Positions 1 to 9,135 of a stretch of DNA of 64,000 nucleotides are shown one piece after another. Positions within the stretch are counted from its first letter, which is position 1. Each line of letters begins with the position of its first letter. Under the pieces are notes generated by a model. It saw only the letters and a list, made by a program, of their open reading frames with translations. It ran no database searches and was not told where the DNA came from. Origin of the DNA: Halosimplex carlsbadense 2-9-1 (GTDB taxonomy: Archaea > Halobacteriota > Halobacteria > Halobacteriales > Haloarculaceae); assembly GCF_000337455.1 (NCBI RefSeq), contig NZ_AOIU01000047.1, positions 62,301-126,300 of the forward strand, in the 5' to 3' direction. Position numbers and translations under genes: made by a program.

Positions 1-521
1 GTCATGTTTATGATCTCGGTCACGTCGCCCTGCATGACGACGTTGTAGCCCTCGGGAGTGACCCCCGCCTGCGCGAGCAGGTCGCGGATGTCCGAGAGGT
101 TGACCGAGCGGCCGTTGATGTAGTAATAAGAGTAGTAGTTGTCGTCGGTCTCCTTGACCCGGCGGCGGATCGAGATTTCGTCGACGTCGCCGACGTTCTC
201 GGTGCCTGCGGCGGTGACGACCTGCGACCGGGAGAGGGTGCGGTCGACGTTGTCGAGGATCACCTCGACGCTGGCCTCCCGTTCGCCGCCGGTCTCGGCG
301 TCGTCGTCGGCGTGGCCGGGGTTGTAGATCAGGTCGGTGAGTTTCTCGGCGCGGATGCCGGAGGTCCGGGCCAGGCCCAGGGCGAACAGAACGGCGTCGA
401 TTATGTTGGACTTACCGGAGCCGTTGGGGCCGCTGACGGTGGTGAAGTCCTCGTAGAAAGGGATGCGAGTCTTCCGGCCGAAACTCTTGAAGTTGTCAAG
501 GACGAGCTCTTTGATGTGCAT
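1..521 (-). CDS. smc: Chromosome segregation ATPase SMC, N-terminal part (runs off the window)
   Basis: This is the amino end of an SMC protein, which forms a DNA-embracing dimer that organises and segregates the chromosome. About 173 residues are present and the rest lies beyond the left edge. Residues 1-20 (MHIKELVLDNFKSF) are the classic SMC opening, and GPNGSGKSN at about 31-39 is the Walker A ATP-binding motif. The start is the only ATG ahead of the conserved opening. Its promoter side carries the small coiled-coil gene, whose stop lies 21 bases upstream, so the two are probably co-transcribed. Rad50 also begins with an ABC-type head, but the stretch after Walker A (IIDAVLFALGLARTSGIRAE) is SMC-like. 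Confidence 0.93.
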   Translation of the reverse strand, partial: MHIKELVLDNFKSFGRKTRIPFYEDFTTVSGPNGSGKSNIIDAVLFALGLARTSGIRAEKLTDLIYNPGHADDDAETGGEREASVEVILDNVDRTLSRSQVVTAAGTENVGDVDEISIRRRVKETDDNYYSYYYINGRSVNLSDIRDLLAQAGVTPEGYNVVMQGDVTEIINM

Positions 522-542
522 GGTGCTCGCGATGGAGCGGCC

Positions 543-809
543 CTAGGCGATGATGATGTCGCCGGGACCGCTCTCCGTGCTATCGTCTTCCTCGGTAGCC
601 TCGGTTTTAGTCCTATCGGCCTCGACTTCGTCTGGAGATTCCGACGAGTCGACGGGCTCGTCGGGGGTGAACCCGATGTCCTCGTCGACCGCGTTCTCCA
701 GCTCGCGGAGGCGGACCTTGCACTCGACGAGTTCGTCCGTCAGCCCCTCGACGGACGCCTCGAGTTCCTTGACGCGTGATTCGAGCTCCTCGACTCGGTT
801 ACCGCACAT
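543..809 (-). CDS. Small acidic coiled-coil protein encoded before smc
   Basis: An 88-residue protein of unknown function. Residues 4-45 are heptad-rich (NRVEELESRVKELEASVEGL) and should form a coiled coil; the second half is an acidic, probably disordered tail. It lies directly upstream of smc on the same strand with a 21-base gap, which suggests an operon and perhaps a role linked to SMC, though that is inference from position only. I prefer the ATG at 809 because a TATA-like TTTATGA (about 833-839) lies 27 bases upstream, as in leaderless haloarchaeal genes. An ATG at 836 would add nine residues. Confidence 0.7.
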   Translation of the reverse strand: MCGNRVEELESRVKELEASVEGLTDELVECKVRLRELENAVDEDIGFTPDEPVDSSESPDEVEADRTKTEATEEDDSTESGPGDIIIA

Positions 810-1177
810 ATCACTACGAGTGGTTTCCCCCGTCATAAACCTACGTCAGACATTCGCACCGATCCTGATAGGAACCGCCTACTCGCAGCGTCTCCGTGGC
901 CGGAGCGCTCGCGCCGCTGGCACGCCCACTCCGCTCGGACCGACGCGTCGCTCGGCCGGTCGTTCGACCTCGACACGAAACACTCGTTTCACGTCCGATC
1001 CACGCATCTAACGGTCGTCTGTGCCACGATGATGGGTCGCAAACGTCTGTGACTGGCGGTCGCCACGCTCGTCGTTCGTCTGCTCGGCCCGACCGAGCGG
1101 CGATTGCGGCGGCGTCACGACCGGTGACGTTCGCTCGGGTCGTTAGCCTTTAGCCGGACGGTGCCGAATCGCGGGTA
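810..1177. promoter_or_regulatory. Divergent intergenic region between the smc operon and gatB
   Basis: These 368 bases contain no convincing gene. The left end holds the TATA-like box of the coiled-coil/smc operon (about 833-839, leftward). The right end holds a weak TATA-like CCTTTAG (1147-1153) about 27 bases before the gatB ATG, with no room for a Shine-Dalgarno leader, so gatB is probably leaderless. Nothing structured is visible between. Confidence 0.5.
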
Positions 1178-2668
1178 ATGACCGCACAAGCCGTCGAGAC
1201 GGGGGACCTCGCGACCGTCATCGGACTGGAGGTCCACGTCCAGCTGGAGACGGACACCAAGATATTCTGCGGCTGTTCGACCGACGTTGGCGACGACGAG
1301 CCCAACACCCACACCTGTCCCACCTGCCTCGGCCTGCCCGGCGCGCTCCCGGTGGTCAACGAGGGCGCCGTCGAGGCGGCCGTCAAGGTCGGCAAGGCCA
1401 TCGACGCCACCATCCCCGAGGAGACGAACTTCCACCGGAAGAACTACTACTACCCCGACCTGCCGAAGAACTTCCAGATCACTCAGTACGACGCCCCGAT
1501 CTGCCAGGACGGCGAACTCGAATTCTCAGTCGAGGGCGAGCGCCGGTCGGTCTCCGTTCGTCGGGCGCACCTCGAAGAGGACCCCGGTAGCCTCCAGCAC
1601 AAGGGCGGCTCCATCGACACCGCCGACTACACGCTCGTCGACTACAACCGCGCGGGCACGCCCCTGATGGAGATCGTCACCGAGCCCGACTTCCGCTCGC
1701 CCGACGAGGTTCGCTCCTTTCTCGCGAAGCTCACGGAGGTGCTGGAGTATCTGGGCATCTTCGACGCCACCCGCGACGGCTCGCTGCGCGTCGACGCCAA
1801 CCTCTCGATCGTCGACATGAGCGAGGTCGACGGCGAGGAGGTCGACGCGTCGACCCTGGAGGACGCCGACCCCAACCGCACGGAGGTCAAGAACATCTCC
1901 AGCCACAAGGGCGCGGAGAAGGCGCTGGCCTACGAGGAGACCCGTCAGCGCAACGCCATCCAGCGCGGCCGCGTCGTCGAGCAGGAGACCCGCCACTGGG
2001 ACGAATCGAAGGGCGTCACCCTCTCGATGCGCTCGAAGGAAGAGGAGAAAGATTACCGCTACTTCCGCGAGGCCGACCTCCCGCCGCTGAAAGTCAGCGA
2101 CTGGAAGGAGCGGCTGTCGATCCCGGAACTCCCCGATGCTCGCCGGGAGCGCTTCCAGGCGGAGTACGGCCTCAACGAGGAGGCCGCCGACAAGCTCACC
2201 TCCACGAAGGAGGTCGCCGACTTCTTCGAAGACGTGGCCGAGCGCTTCGACCCCGGCCTGGCCGCGACGTGGGTCGCCGACGAGCTGCTGGGGGAGCTGA
2301 ACTACCGCGACATGGCGATCACGGATGTCTCGGGTCGGTTCGACGAGATCGAGCGGCTGGTCGAACTCGTCGCCGACGAGGAGATCACGACGAAGAACGC
2401 CCGCGAGACGGTGCTCCGGGAGATGCTCGACGAGGGCGACGCGCCGACGGAGATCGTCGAGCGCGAGGACCTGGGCAAGACCAGCGGCGACGAGGTCCAG
2501 GGGGCCGTCGAGGCGGCCATCGAGGAGAACCCCGACGCCGTCGCCGACTACCACGACGGCGACGACGGCGCCATCAACTTCCTCGTCGGACAGGTCATGG
2601 GCAAGACCGGCGGCTCGGCGGACCCCGGTGACGTGAACCAGCTGCTGCGTGCGGAACTGGACGGGTAA
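1178..2668 (+). CDS. gatB: Asp-tRNA(Asn)/Glu-tRNA(Gln) amidotransferase subunit B
   Basis: GatB is the tRNA-binding and kinase subunit of GatCAB, which activates misacylated Asp-tRNA(Asn) or Glu-tRNA(Gln) and amidates it. The 496-residue length fits the GatB family. The N-terminal part has the family stretch KNYYYPDLPKNFQITQYD and paired cysteines (CGCSTD, CPTCLGLPG) typical of the zinc site; the C-terminal 150 residues form the YqeY-like tail (LGELNYRDMAITDVSGRF). gatA and gatC are not in the window. Its partner in Asn-tRNA formation may be the AspRS at 16386, which shows non-discriminating-type residues. Confidence 0.96.
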   Translation: MTAQAVETGDLATVIGLEVHVQLETDTKIFCGCSTDVGDDEPNTHTCPTCLGLPGALPVVNEGAVEAAVKVGKAIDATIPEETNFHRKNYYYPDLPKNFQITQYDAPICQDGELEFSVEGERRSVSVRRAHLEEDPGSLQHKGGSIDTADYTLVDYNRAGTPLMEIVTEPDFRSPDEVRSFLAKLTEVLEYLGIFDATRDGSLRVDANLSIVDMSEVDGEEVDASTLEDADPNRTEVKNISSHKGAEKALAYEETRQRNAIQRGRVVEQETRHWDESKGVTLSMRSKEEEKDYRYFREADLPPLKVSDWKERLSIPELPDARRERFQAEYGLNEEAADKLTSTKEVADFFEDVAERFDPGLAATWVADELLGELNYRDMAITDVSGRFDEIERLVELVADEEITTKNARETVLREMLDEGDAPTEIVEREDLGKTSGDEVQGAVEAAIEENPDAVADYHDGDDGAINFLVGQVMGKTGGSADPGDVNQLLRAELDG

Positions 2669-2786
2669 GCGCGGCGGCCCTCGCTCTCGCCGACTGTCGG
2701 GCTCCGTCCCTGAACTGTGAACGCTCGGTCGCGCTTTCGACGCGCGTATCAGAACGTCCTTTGTCGTCCGGTCCCGACGTTCGACA

Positions 2787-3932
2787 ATGACACTCGGCCA
2801 GGCGATCGGAACCGGACCGACGGCCGCGGTCGGGAGCTTCGGGGGGTTCGACGCGGTCGTCGCCCACGCGGGCACGACCCACGCCGGGACGCCCCACTGG
2901 CTCCTCGGCGCGCTCGCAATCCTGGGGATCGTCGCGGGCGCCGGCGGATTGCAGGTGCTGCGCGACGGGACGCGGAGCGACCGCTTCGGCGCGGGACTCC
3001 TCTCGGCTGGCGCGATACTGGTCATCGCGGGGACCATCGGGCTCGTCGAGATCCAGATCGCGCCGGAAGCGACGCCGGACTGGACGCGGCTGTTCCCGGT
3101 CGTCAACGCCGTCTCGGCCATCGTCGTCGCGCTGGGGAGTCTCGTCGTCGTCCGCTGGAAGTGGCCCGAGCGCCCCCGCTACGTCGGGCTCGGCCTCCTG
3201 CTTTCGGCGTGGATCGCCTACCCGACGCTGCTGCCCCAGGAGGGACTGACGAACCCGCTCGGGTACTGCCTCGCCGCGGCAGTGCCCGCCGCCGTGATCT
3301 ACGTCTTCTACCGCGACGCCGGCGCGGCGTTCCCGGGGGTGCTCACCGCGCGGATCCCGGCGCTCACCGCCGTCGTCACCTTCGGCATGTTCGGCGTCTT
3401 CTACCTGTTCTCGGCGGGGACGCTCTCGGTGAACCCCGACCTGACGGCCGACATGGTGGGCCAGGGCTTCGTCACCCCCTACCAGGTCGCCTCGCCGCTC
3501 GTGTACTGGCCGGCCCTGGAGTTTTACTTCCCCTCGATCCCCCTGTCGGGGTACGTCTCGCTGGGGTCGCTGCTGCTGGTGGGCATTCTCGGCGGGCTCG
3601 TCGCGAGCAACGCCGCGCTGGCGGCGCGCCAGCTCACGACCGGCGGGAGTGTCGACTCCCCGCGGGCGGTGATCGGCACCATCACGACCGCCGGCGCGAC
3701 CGCCTGCGGCTGCTGTGCGCCCGCGGTCTACGGCGCGGCCGGCGCCGTCTTCGGCGCGGCGGCCACGCCGGTCTACTGGGCGTTCATGGATCCGTCGTCG
3801 CCCGTCGGCGGGCTCTTCTTCGCCGCGAGTGTCCTCATCCTGACCGGCAGCGCGGTCCGGGCGAGCCACGACCCCGCCTGTGCGATCCCGGCGGTCGACC
3901 GGCCCAGCGGCGAGCCCAGCGCCGGCGACTGA
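2787..3932 (+). CDS. Polytopic membrane protein with an ACGCC motif, function unknown
   Basis: A 381-residue protein with about nine or ten hydrophobic segments spread over its whole length. The distinctive feature is a cysteine cluster near residue 309 (TACGCCAPAVYGAAG) at the start of a late membrane segment, which could bind a metal or take part in redox chemistry. No enzymatic family is recognised. It stands alone between gatB (118 bases upstream) and the convergent histidine kinase (27 bases between stop codons), so the neighbourhood gives no clue to function. The ATG chosen gives a short soluble N terminus followed by the first membrane helix. Confidence 0.75.
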   Translation: MTLGQAIGTGPTAAVGSFGGFDAVVAHAGTTHAGTPHWLLGALAILGIVAGAGGLQVLRDGTRSDRFGAGLLSAGAILVIAGTIGLVEIQIAPEATPDWTRLFPVVNAVSAIVVALGSLVVVRWKWPERPRYVGLGLLLSAWIAYPTLLPQEGLTNPLGYCLAAAVPAAVIYVFYRDAGAAFPGVLTARIPALTAVVTFGMFGVFYLFSAGTLSVNPDLTADMVGQGFVTPYQVASPLVYWPALEFYFPSIPLSGYVSLGSLLLVGILGGLVASNAALAARQLTTGGSVDSPRAVIGTITTAGATACGCCAPAVYGAAGAVFGAAATPVYWAFMDPSSPVGGLFFAASVLILTGSAVRASHDPACAIPAVDRPSGEPSAGD

Positions 3933-3959
3933 ACGCGAGGCCGGTCGCGGTCCCCGACA

Positions 3960-5786
3960 TCAGTCCGCTTCGGCGCTCGCGGTCGGAGCTGTCTCGGCCT
4001 CGGTGCCGGCCGGGAGCGTGACCGTGACGACGGTCCCGACCGGGTCCCTGTCGCTGAACGCGAGACGGCCGCCCAGTCGAGTCACGCCCCAGTTGACCGC
4101 CCAGAGGCCCAGTCCGCTGCCGTGTTCGAGCGGCGACTCCTCGCCCGACTCGATGACCGCCCGCTCGTGGTCGGGGAGTCCCGCGCCGTTGTCCGCCACC
4201 GAGATCCGGACGGCGCGCTCGTCGGGGACAGCCCGCGCGCCGACCGTGACGACCGGCGTCGGCGCGTCGTTGTGTTCGAGCGCGTTCTCGACGAGGTTGT
4301 CGAGGACCTGCGAGAGGAGCGTCTCGTCGGCGGCGACCGCTAGCGAGGTCGGGACGTCGACCGACAGCGTCGCCGCCGAGTCGGTCGTACGGTGGTCGTC
4401 GACGACCCGCTGGGCGACGGGGCCGACCGCGAGCGACGGGTCGGTGTCCAGCGAGCGCGCCATCATCCCCTCGACTTCGTGAGCGCGGTCGCCCAGGTCG
4501 GCGAGGTCGTCGGCGGTGTCGAGGATCGACTCGGCCATGTCCGTGTGGTCGCCGTCGCGCTCGGCGATGATCGACGCTCGGCCGATGATCGTCGAGAGTT
4601 CGTTGCGGAGGTTGTGCCTGACGACGCGGTTGAGCACGCTCAGCCGCTGTGCGCGGACCCGATCGCCGGTCACGTCCCGCAACACGACGACCTCGCCGGG
4701 CGAGCGACCGTACCTGTCGGTCACCGACGAGACGGTCGCCTCGAACTGCCGGGTCCGCCCGCCGACATCGAGGGCCACCGTCCCCGGTTCGGTGAGGGTC
4801 GCGCGGTCGACGCCGACGACGGCCCCGAGGCGCGCGCCGACGGGGTCGGGTCCGTCGACGCCGAACGTCTCGGCACCCGTCTCGTTGACGCGGACGACCC
4901 GCGCCCGCCGGTCGACGACGAGCACGGATTCGTCAAGTTCCGAGAGGACCGTCTGCGGTCCGAGCGTCCCCGCGGCGGGGGCGGCGTCGTCGAGGCCGCC
5001 CCGCGTCACCGCGAACGCGGCGGCACCGGCGCTGAGTACGTATCCGACCGTGGTGAAGCCCACGAGCGTCTCCGCCGGGACTGTCCCGTTCATCCCCGGC
5101 GCGAGGAAGTGCCCGACCCAGGGCCACGCGGGGACGAAGGAGAGCGCGACGGCCAGGCGCCTATCGAGGTGGTCGTAGCGGGCGACCGTCACCGCCAGCA
5201 GCGCGATACCAGCGAGCATCACCGCGCTCGCGAAGTAGAGCCCGACCTGTTCGAAGGCGCCCGCCAGCGCGAGGACCGCGGGGAACCGCGGCGTCGCCGT
5301 GAGGCCGCCGCCGCTCATCGCGCCCGCGGCCGAGGGGGCGAGGATGATCACCGTCCCGCCGGCGACGCCCAGCGCCACCGGCGTCGCGAACGCGACGCGA
5401 CGCGGCCGCGAGGCCAGGTGCGGGAGGCCGTAGTACTCGACGACGAACCAGCCGAACGCGGCCGGGATCGCGAGGTACGCGACGAGCCACACGACCGACA
5501 GTCCGGTCGGGTCACCGGCCGCCAGCGAGTCGGCGACCGCGAGCGTCCCGACGACGCCGACGAGCGCCGCGAACGGCCGCAGCGCTCGCGTCCCGTCGGT
5601 CCGGTACACCGAGGCCGCGACGGCGAGCAGCACGGCCCCCGCCGCGGCCATCGTCACCCGCAGCGCGCCCGCGGCTATCACTCCGACCACCGCCCGTGGC
5701 CCGCTCGCGCGGCCGGTCCCGCGAGCGGCCCGCCCGTTCGACGCATGGACGTGTCCACGCCGATCGGTCACATAGGTGTTGTTCAA
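3960..5786 (-). CDS. Membrane-bound PAS-domain sensor histidine kinase
   Basis: The roughly 600-residue protein has seven or so N-terminal membrane segments (about residues 30-275), then a PAS-like domain (about 280-370), a phosphoacceptor helix with the H-box RVVRHNLRNELSTI (His near 390), and an ATPase domain with N-box NLVENALEHND, G1 ADNGAGLP and G2 GSGLGLW. This is the usual haloarchaeal orphan kinase plan. No response regulator gene is adjacent, so the partner and the signal are unknown. The start is uncertain: the frame opens at a TTG (5786) with a T-rich box about 27 bases upstream, while GTG at 5771 is an alternative. Confidence 0.9.
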   Translation of the reverse strand: MNNTYVTDRRGHVHASNGRAARGTGRASGPRAVVGVIAAGALRVTMAAAGAVLLAVAASVYRTDGTRALRPFAALVGVVGTLAVADSLAAGDPTGLSVVWLVAYLAIPAAFGWFVVEYYGLPHLASRPRRVAFATPVALGVAGGTVIILAPSAAGAMSGGGLTATPRFPAVLALAGAFEQVGLYFASAVMLAGIALLAVTVARYDHLDRRLAVALSFVPAWPWVGHFLAPGMNGTVPAETLVGFTTVGYVLSAGAAAFAVTRGGLDDAAPAAGTLGPQTVLSELDESVLVVDRRARVVRVNETGAETFGVDGPDPVGARLGAVVGVDRATLTEPGTVALDVGGRTRQFEATVSSVTDRYGRSPGEVVVLRDVTGDRVRAQRLSVLNRVVRHNLRNELSTIIGRASIIAERDGDHTDMAESILDTADDLADLGDRAHEVEGMMARSLDTDPSLAVGPVAQRVVDDHRTTDSAATLSVDVPTSLAVAADETLLSQVLDNLVENALEHNDAPTPVVTVGARAVPDERAVRISVADNGAGLPDHERAVIESGEESPLEHGSGLGLWAVNWGVTRLGGRLAFSDRDPVGTVVTVTLPAGTEAETAPTASAEAD

Positions 5787-6112
5787 ATTCCGTTGTGGAT
5801 CCGGCCAAAAACGCCCCGAGACGGCTCGAAACGTGCTTCCGGTGACTGCCGTCCGTCCAGCGCCTCACAGCGGGAACCACGCGCCAGCGCGGCCCCCCGG
5901 CACGGCCAGCGCCTCGCTTGCGATACCCCGGCCGCGCCGGTGACGGGTGAGCCGTCGGACACGGGAATCCTCCGCACGTGCCCACGCGCGACGCACCCGC
6001 TCGCACACCCCTGCACGCGCTCTCGCTCGCGGGCGCTCGATCGCACGCACACGCCCGCTGTCGGCTGATTTCGCCCGAAACCTTTAGGACGGGGACCTCC
6101 CTATCGACACCC
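5787..6112. other. GC-rich intergenic region with no recognisable gene
   Basis: This lies between two divergent genes, the histidine kinase and topA. I see no conserved reading frame, tRNA or member of the dispersed repeat family. Its right end carries the topA promoter. Confidence 0.5.
6081..6087 (+). promoter_or_regulatory. TATA-like box for the topA leader transcript
   Basis: CCTTTAG, preceded by CGAAA as a possible BRE, lies about 29 bases upstream of the ATG at 6113 rather than of the topA GTG. Transcription is therefore predicted to begin at or near the mini-ORF start. Confidence 0.5.
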
Positions 6113-6157
6113 ATGACTGCAGCCCGCGGAGCCGGAGGTGGCGCCCGGTGGAACTGA
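6113..6157 (+). CDS. 14-codon leader ORF overlapping the topA start
   Basis: ATG at 6113 opens a 14-residue frame (MTAARGAGGGARWN) that ends at a TGA inside topA, 10 bases past the topA GTG. The ATG sits at leaderless distance from a TATA-like box. The leader carries a perfect Shine-Dalgarno core GGAGGT at 6134-6139, eight bases before the topA GTG. The arrangement suggests translational coupling: ribosomes entering at the leader would reach the topA start. Whether the peptide itself has a role is unknown. A similar design precedes the AAA ATPase at 24194. Confidence 0.45.
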   Translation: MTAARGAGGGARWN

Positions 6158-8739
6158 TTATCACGGAGAAGAACAACGCCGCGCGGCGCATCGCGGAGAT
6201 CCTGAGCGGCGGGAGCGCGACGACGACCCAGCGCAACGGCGTCAACGTCTACGAGTGGGGACTGACGACCTGCGTCGGCCTGTCGGGCCACGTCGTCGGC
6301 GTCGACTTCCCCGAGGAGTATTCGGACTGGCGCGACGTCGAACCCGTGGAACTGATCGACGCCGACATCGTCAAGTCGCCGACTCAGGAGAACATCGTCC
6401 GGACGCTGCGCCAGCTGGCCCGCGAGGCCGACGAGGCGACGATCGCGACCGACTACGACCGCGAGGGCGAACTCATCGGCAAGGAGGCCTACGAGCTCAT
6501 CCGCGAGGAGACCGACGCGCCCGTCAAGCGGGTGCGCTTCTCGTCGATCACCGAGCGCGAGGTCAAAAGCGCCTTCGACGAGCCCGACGACATCGACTTC
6601 GACCTGGCCGCCGCCGGGGAGGCCCGGCAGGTCATCGACCTCGTCTGGGGCGCGGCGCTGACGCGCTTCCTCTCGCTGTCCGCGCGGCAACTCGGCCAAG
6701 ACTTCATCTCCGTCGGGCGAGTGCAGTCGCCGACGCTGAAGCTCATCGTCGACCGCGAACGGGAGATCCAGGCGTTCGACCCCGAGGACTACTGGGAACT
6801 GTTCGCCGACCTGGCGAAAGACGGCGAGACCTTCGAGGCGCAGTACTTCTACGACGACGACGGCAGCGAGGCCGAGCGCGTCTGGGACGAGGCCGACGCC
6901 GACGAGGCCCACGAACGGCTGCGCGAGGCGACCAGCGCCGAGGTCACGTCGGTCCGTCGGCGCACCCGCACGGACAACCCGCCCGCGCCGTTCAACACGA
7001 CGGCGTTCATCTCCGCCGCGGGCTCGCTGGGCTACTCCGCCCAGCGCGCGATGTCGATCGCCGAGGAGCTCTACACCACCGGTTACATCACCTACCCCCG
7101 CACCGACAACACGGTCTACCCGGAGGATCTCGACCCCGAGGAGCTGCTCGACGAGTTCACGATGACCCACGAGTTCGGGGACGACGCCGAGTCGCTGCTC
7201 GAACGCGACGAGATCGAGCCCACGGAGGGCGACGACGAGACGACCGACCACCCGCCGATCCACCCGACCGGCGCGGTGCCCGACCGCGACGAACTCGACG
7301 AGGACGAGTGGGAGGTGTACGAACTCGTGGTCCGTCGCTTCTTCGCGACGGTCGCCGAGGCCGCGACGTGGGAGCACCTGCGGGTCGTCGCCGCCGCCAA
7401 CGGCTGCCAGCTGAAAGCCACCGGCAAGCGCCTGCTCGAAGCCGGCTACCACGACGTCTACCCCTACTCGTCGGCCAGCGAGTCGTTCCTCCCGCCGGTC
7501 GAGGAGGGCGACGCGCTCGACGTGACCGACGTGGAACTCGAGGCCAAACAGACCCAACCGCCCCGCCGGTACGGCCAGTCGCGGCTCATCCAGCAGATGG
7601 AGGACATGGGCATCGGGACGAAGGCCACCCGGCACAACGTCATCGAGAAGCTCTACGACCGCGGGTACATCGAGTCGGACCCGCCGCGGCCGACGTCGCT
7701 GGCGGAGGCGGTCGTCGAGGCCGCCGAGGAGTTCGCCGACCTGGTCGTCAGCGAGGACATGACCGCCCAGCTGGAGGCGGACATGTCCGCTATCGCCAAC
7801 GGCGAGGCGACGCTCGACGACGTGACCGCCGAGTCCCGAGAGATGCTCGACAGAGTGTTCGAGGAGCTTCGCGACTCACGCGAGGACATCGGCGACCACC
7901 TCCAGGAGTCGCTGAAGGCCGACCGCCGCCTGGGTCCCTGTCCCGAGAGCGACCACGACCTGCTCGTCAGACAGAGCCGCCAGGGGTCCTATTTCGTCGG
8001 CTGCGACGGCTTCCCCGAGTGTCGCTACACGCTCCCGCTGCCGAGTACGGGCGAGCCGCTCGTGCTGGAGGAGGCCTGCGAAGAACACGGCCTGAACCAC
8101 GTGAAGATGCTCGCCGGCCGGGACACGTTCGTCCACGGCTGTCCCCAGTGCAAGGCCGACGAGGCCGACGACACCGAGGACGAGGTCATCGGGCTGTGTC
8201 CCGACTGCGGCGACGAACACGAGGGGAACCTCGCGATCAAGAAGCTGCGCTCGGGCTCGCGGCTCGTCGGCTGTACCCGCTACCCCGACTGCGACTACTC
8301 GCTGCCCCTGCCCCGTCGCGGCGACATCGAGATCACCGACGAGTACTGCGACGACCACGACCTCCCCGAACTGGTCGTCCACAGCGGCGACGACCCGTGG
8401 GAACTGGGCTGTCCCATCTGTAACTACCAGGAGTACCAGGCCCGCCAGGCCGTCGACGACCTCGAAGATCTGGACGGCGTCGGCCCGGCCACGGCCGAAC
8501 GGCTGGAGACCGCCGGCGTCTCCGAGCCGGCGGACCTCCGGGACGTGGACCCGGACGTACTCGCAACGGAGATCCAGGGCGTCAGTTCGAGCCAGATCCG
8601 CGACTGGATCTCGCAACTGCCGGAAGTCGACCCCGGCGACGACGACGACGACGACCCCGACGACACCGTGTCGGGAAGCGAAGACGGAGAAATCATGGAC
8701 GATATCCGCGCCGAGGTCGAAGAAGTCGAAAGCGACTGA
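6148..8739 (+). CDS. topA: DNA topoisomerase I (type IA)
   Basis: TopA relaxes negatively supercoiled DNA by single-strand passage. The 863-residue protein begins with a TOPRIM domain whose metal-binding DxDxxG motif is ATDYDREGELIG (about 97-108). The nucleophilic tyrosine lies in YITYPRTDNT near residue 316. The C-terminal third has several Cys-rich zinc-ribbon repeats (GCDGFPECRYTLPL, GCTRYPDCDYSLPL, LCPDCGDE) and a helix-hairpin-helix-like segment (LDGVGPATAERLETAGV), then an acidic tail. I chose the GTG start because GGAGGT sits eight bases upstream and MELIITEKNNAA is the conserved opening. It is preceded by an overlapping leader ORF. Confidence 0.96.
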   Translation: MELIITEKNNAARRIAEILSGGSATTTQRNGVNVYEWGLTTCVGLSGHVVGVDFPEEYSDWRDVEPVELIDADIVKSPTQENIVRTLRQLAREADEATIATDYDREGELIGKEAYELIREETDAPVKRVRFSSITEREVKSAFDEPDDIDFDLAAAGEARQVIDLVWGAALTRFLSLSARQLGQDFISVGRVQSPTLKLIVDREREIQAFDPEDYWELFADLAKDGETFEAQYFYDDDGSEAERVWDEADADEAHERLREATSAEVTSVRRRTRTDNPPAPFNTTAFISAAGSLGYSAQRAMSIAEELYTTGYITYPRTDNTVYPEDLDPEELLDEFTMTHEFGDDAESLLERDEIEPTEGDDETTDHPPIHPTGAVPDRDELDEDEWEVYELVVRRFFATVAEAATWEHLRVVAAANGCQLKATGKRLLEAGYHDVYPYSSASESFLPPVEEGDALDVTDVELEAKQTQPPRRYGQSRLIQQMEDMGIGTKATRHNVIEKLYDRGYIESDPPRPTSLAEAVVEAAEEFADLVVSEDMTAQLEADMSAIANGEATLDDVTAESREMLDRVFEELRDSREDIGDHLQESLKADRRLGPCPESDHDLLVRQSRQGSYFVGCDGFPECRYTLPLPSTGEPLVLEEACEEHGLNHVKMLAGRDTFVHGCPQCKADEADDTEDEVIGLCPDCGDEHEGNLAIKKLRSGSRLVGCTRYPDCDYSLPLPRRGDIEITDEYCDDHDLPELVVHSGDDPWELGCPICNYQEYQARQAVDDLEDLDGVGPATAERLETAGVSEPADLRDVDPDVLATEIQGVSSSQIRDWISQLPEVDPGDDDDDDPDDTVSGSEDGEIMDDIRAEVEEVESD

Positions 8740-8810
8740 GCGCTCGACGTGCGTGGCGGTCTGAACGGCAGTTCGTCCGCCGCTTCTCGTTGCCCTTCAA
8801 TCTCTGTCCG

Positions 8811-8990
8811 TCAGAAGCCGACGTGGCTGGTCGAACTCGGGCCGCTCTCACCGTCGTCGATCCCGCCGTCGTGTTCGAAGCTGTACTCCTCGTCGACCAG
8901 ATACACCGCGCCGTCCGCCACGGCCACGTCGACGTCCGGGAGCGTCGTTCCGGCCGCCTGGCCGTTGTCACAGTCGCCCGAACACGCGTC
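8811..8990 (-). pseudogene. Truncated duplicate of the Rieske gene 3' end
   Basis: These 180 bases match the last 180 bases of the intact Rieske gene (9136-9315) without indels at roughly 89% identity by eye. They include the C-terminal residues TSHVGF and the TGA. About 59 residues are preserved with only five or so amino-acid changes; most differences are silent, so the copy probably evolved as a functional tandem paralogue before losing its front. Upstream of 8990 the frame continues into unrelated A/T-run sequence, and the two iron-sulfur ligand motifs are absent. Confidence 0.8.
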
Positions 8991-9070
8991 AGGAACCACC
9001 TTTTTTCGCCTCGGGTTTCCTCGGTCGCCCAGGGCGACCTGCGGGAACCGCTCGACGAAAAAATCTGGAC

Positions 9071-9115
9071 CAAAAAAGGCCGGACGCTTCGCTCGTTTCA
9101 CTCGCTCGCGTCCGG
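9071..9115 (-). terminator. Hairpin plus T-run downstream of the Rieske gene
   Basis: On the transcribed strand CCGGACGC and GCGTCCGG form the base of a stem (9080-9115) that is followed directly by CCTTTTTTGG, 20 bases past the Rieske stop. T-runs of this kind terminate archaeal transcription. A second T6 lies about 15 bases further along. Confidence 0.55.
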
Positions 9116-9135
9116 TGAGTGCGCTCGACCGCAGT

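Noticed and set aside
8740..8810. Separate small gene between topA and the Rieske fragment
   Set aside because: Only composition-driven frames are present; no start with a promoter or conserved sequence.
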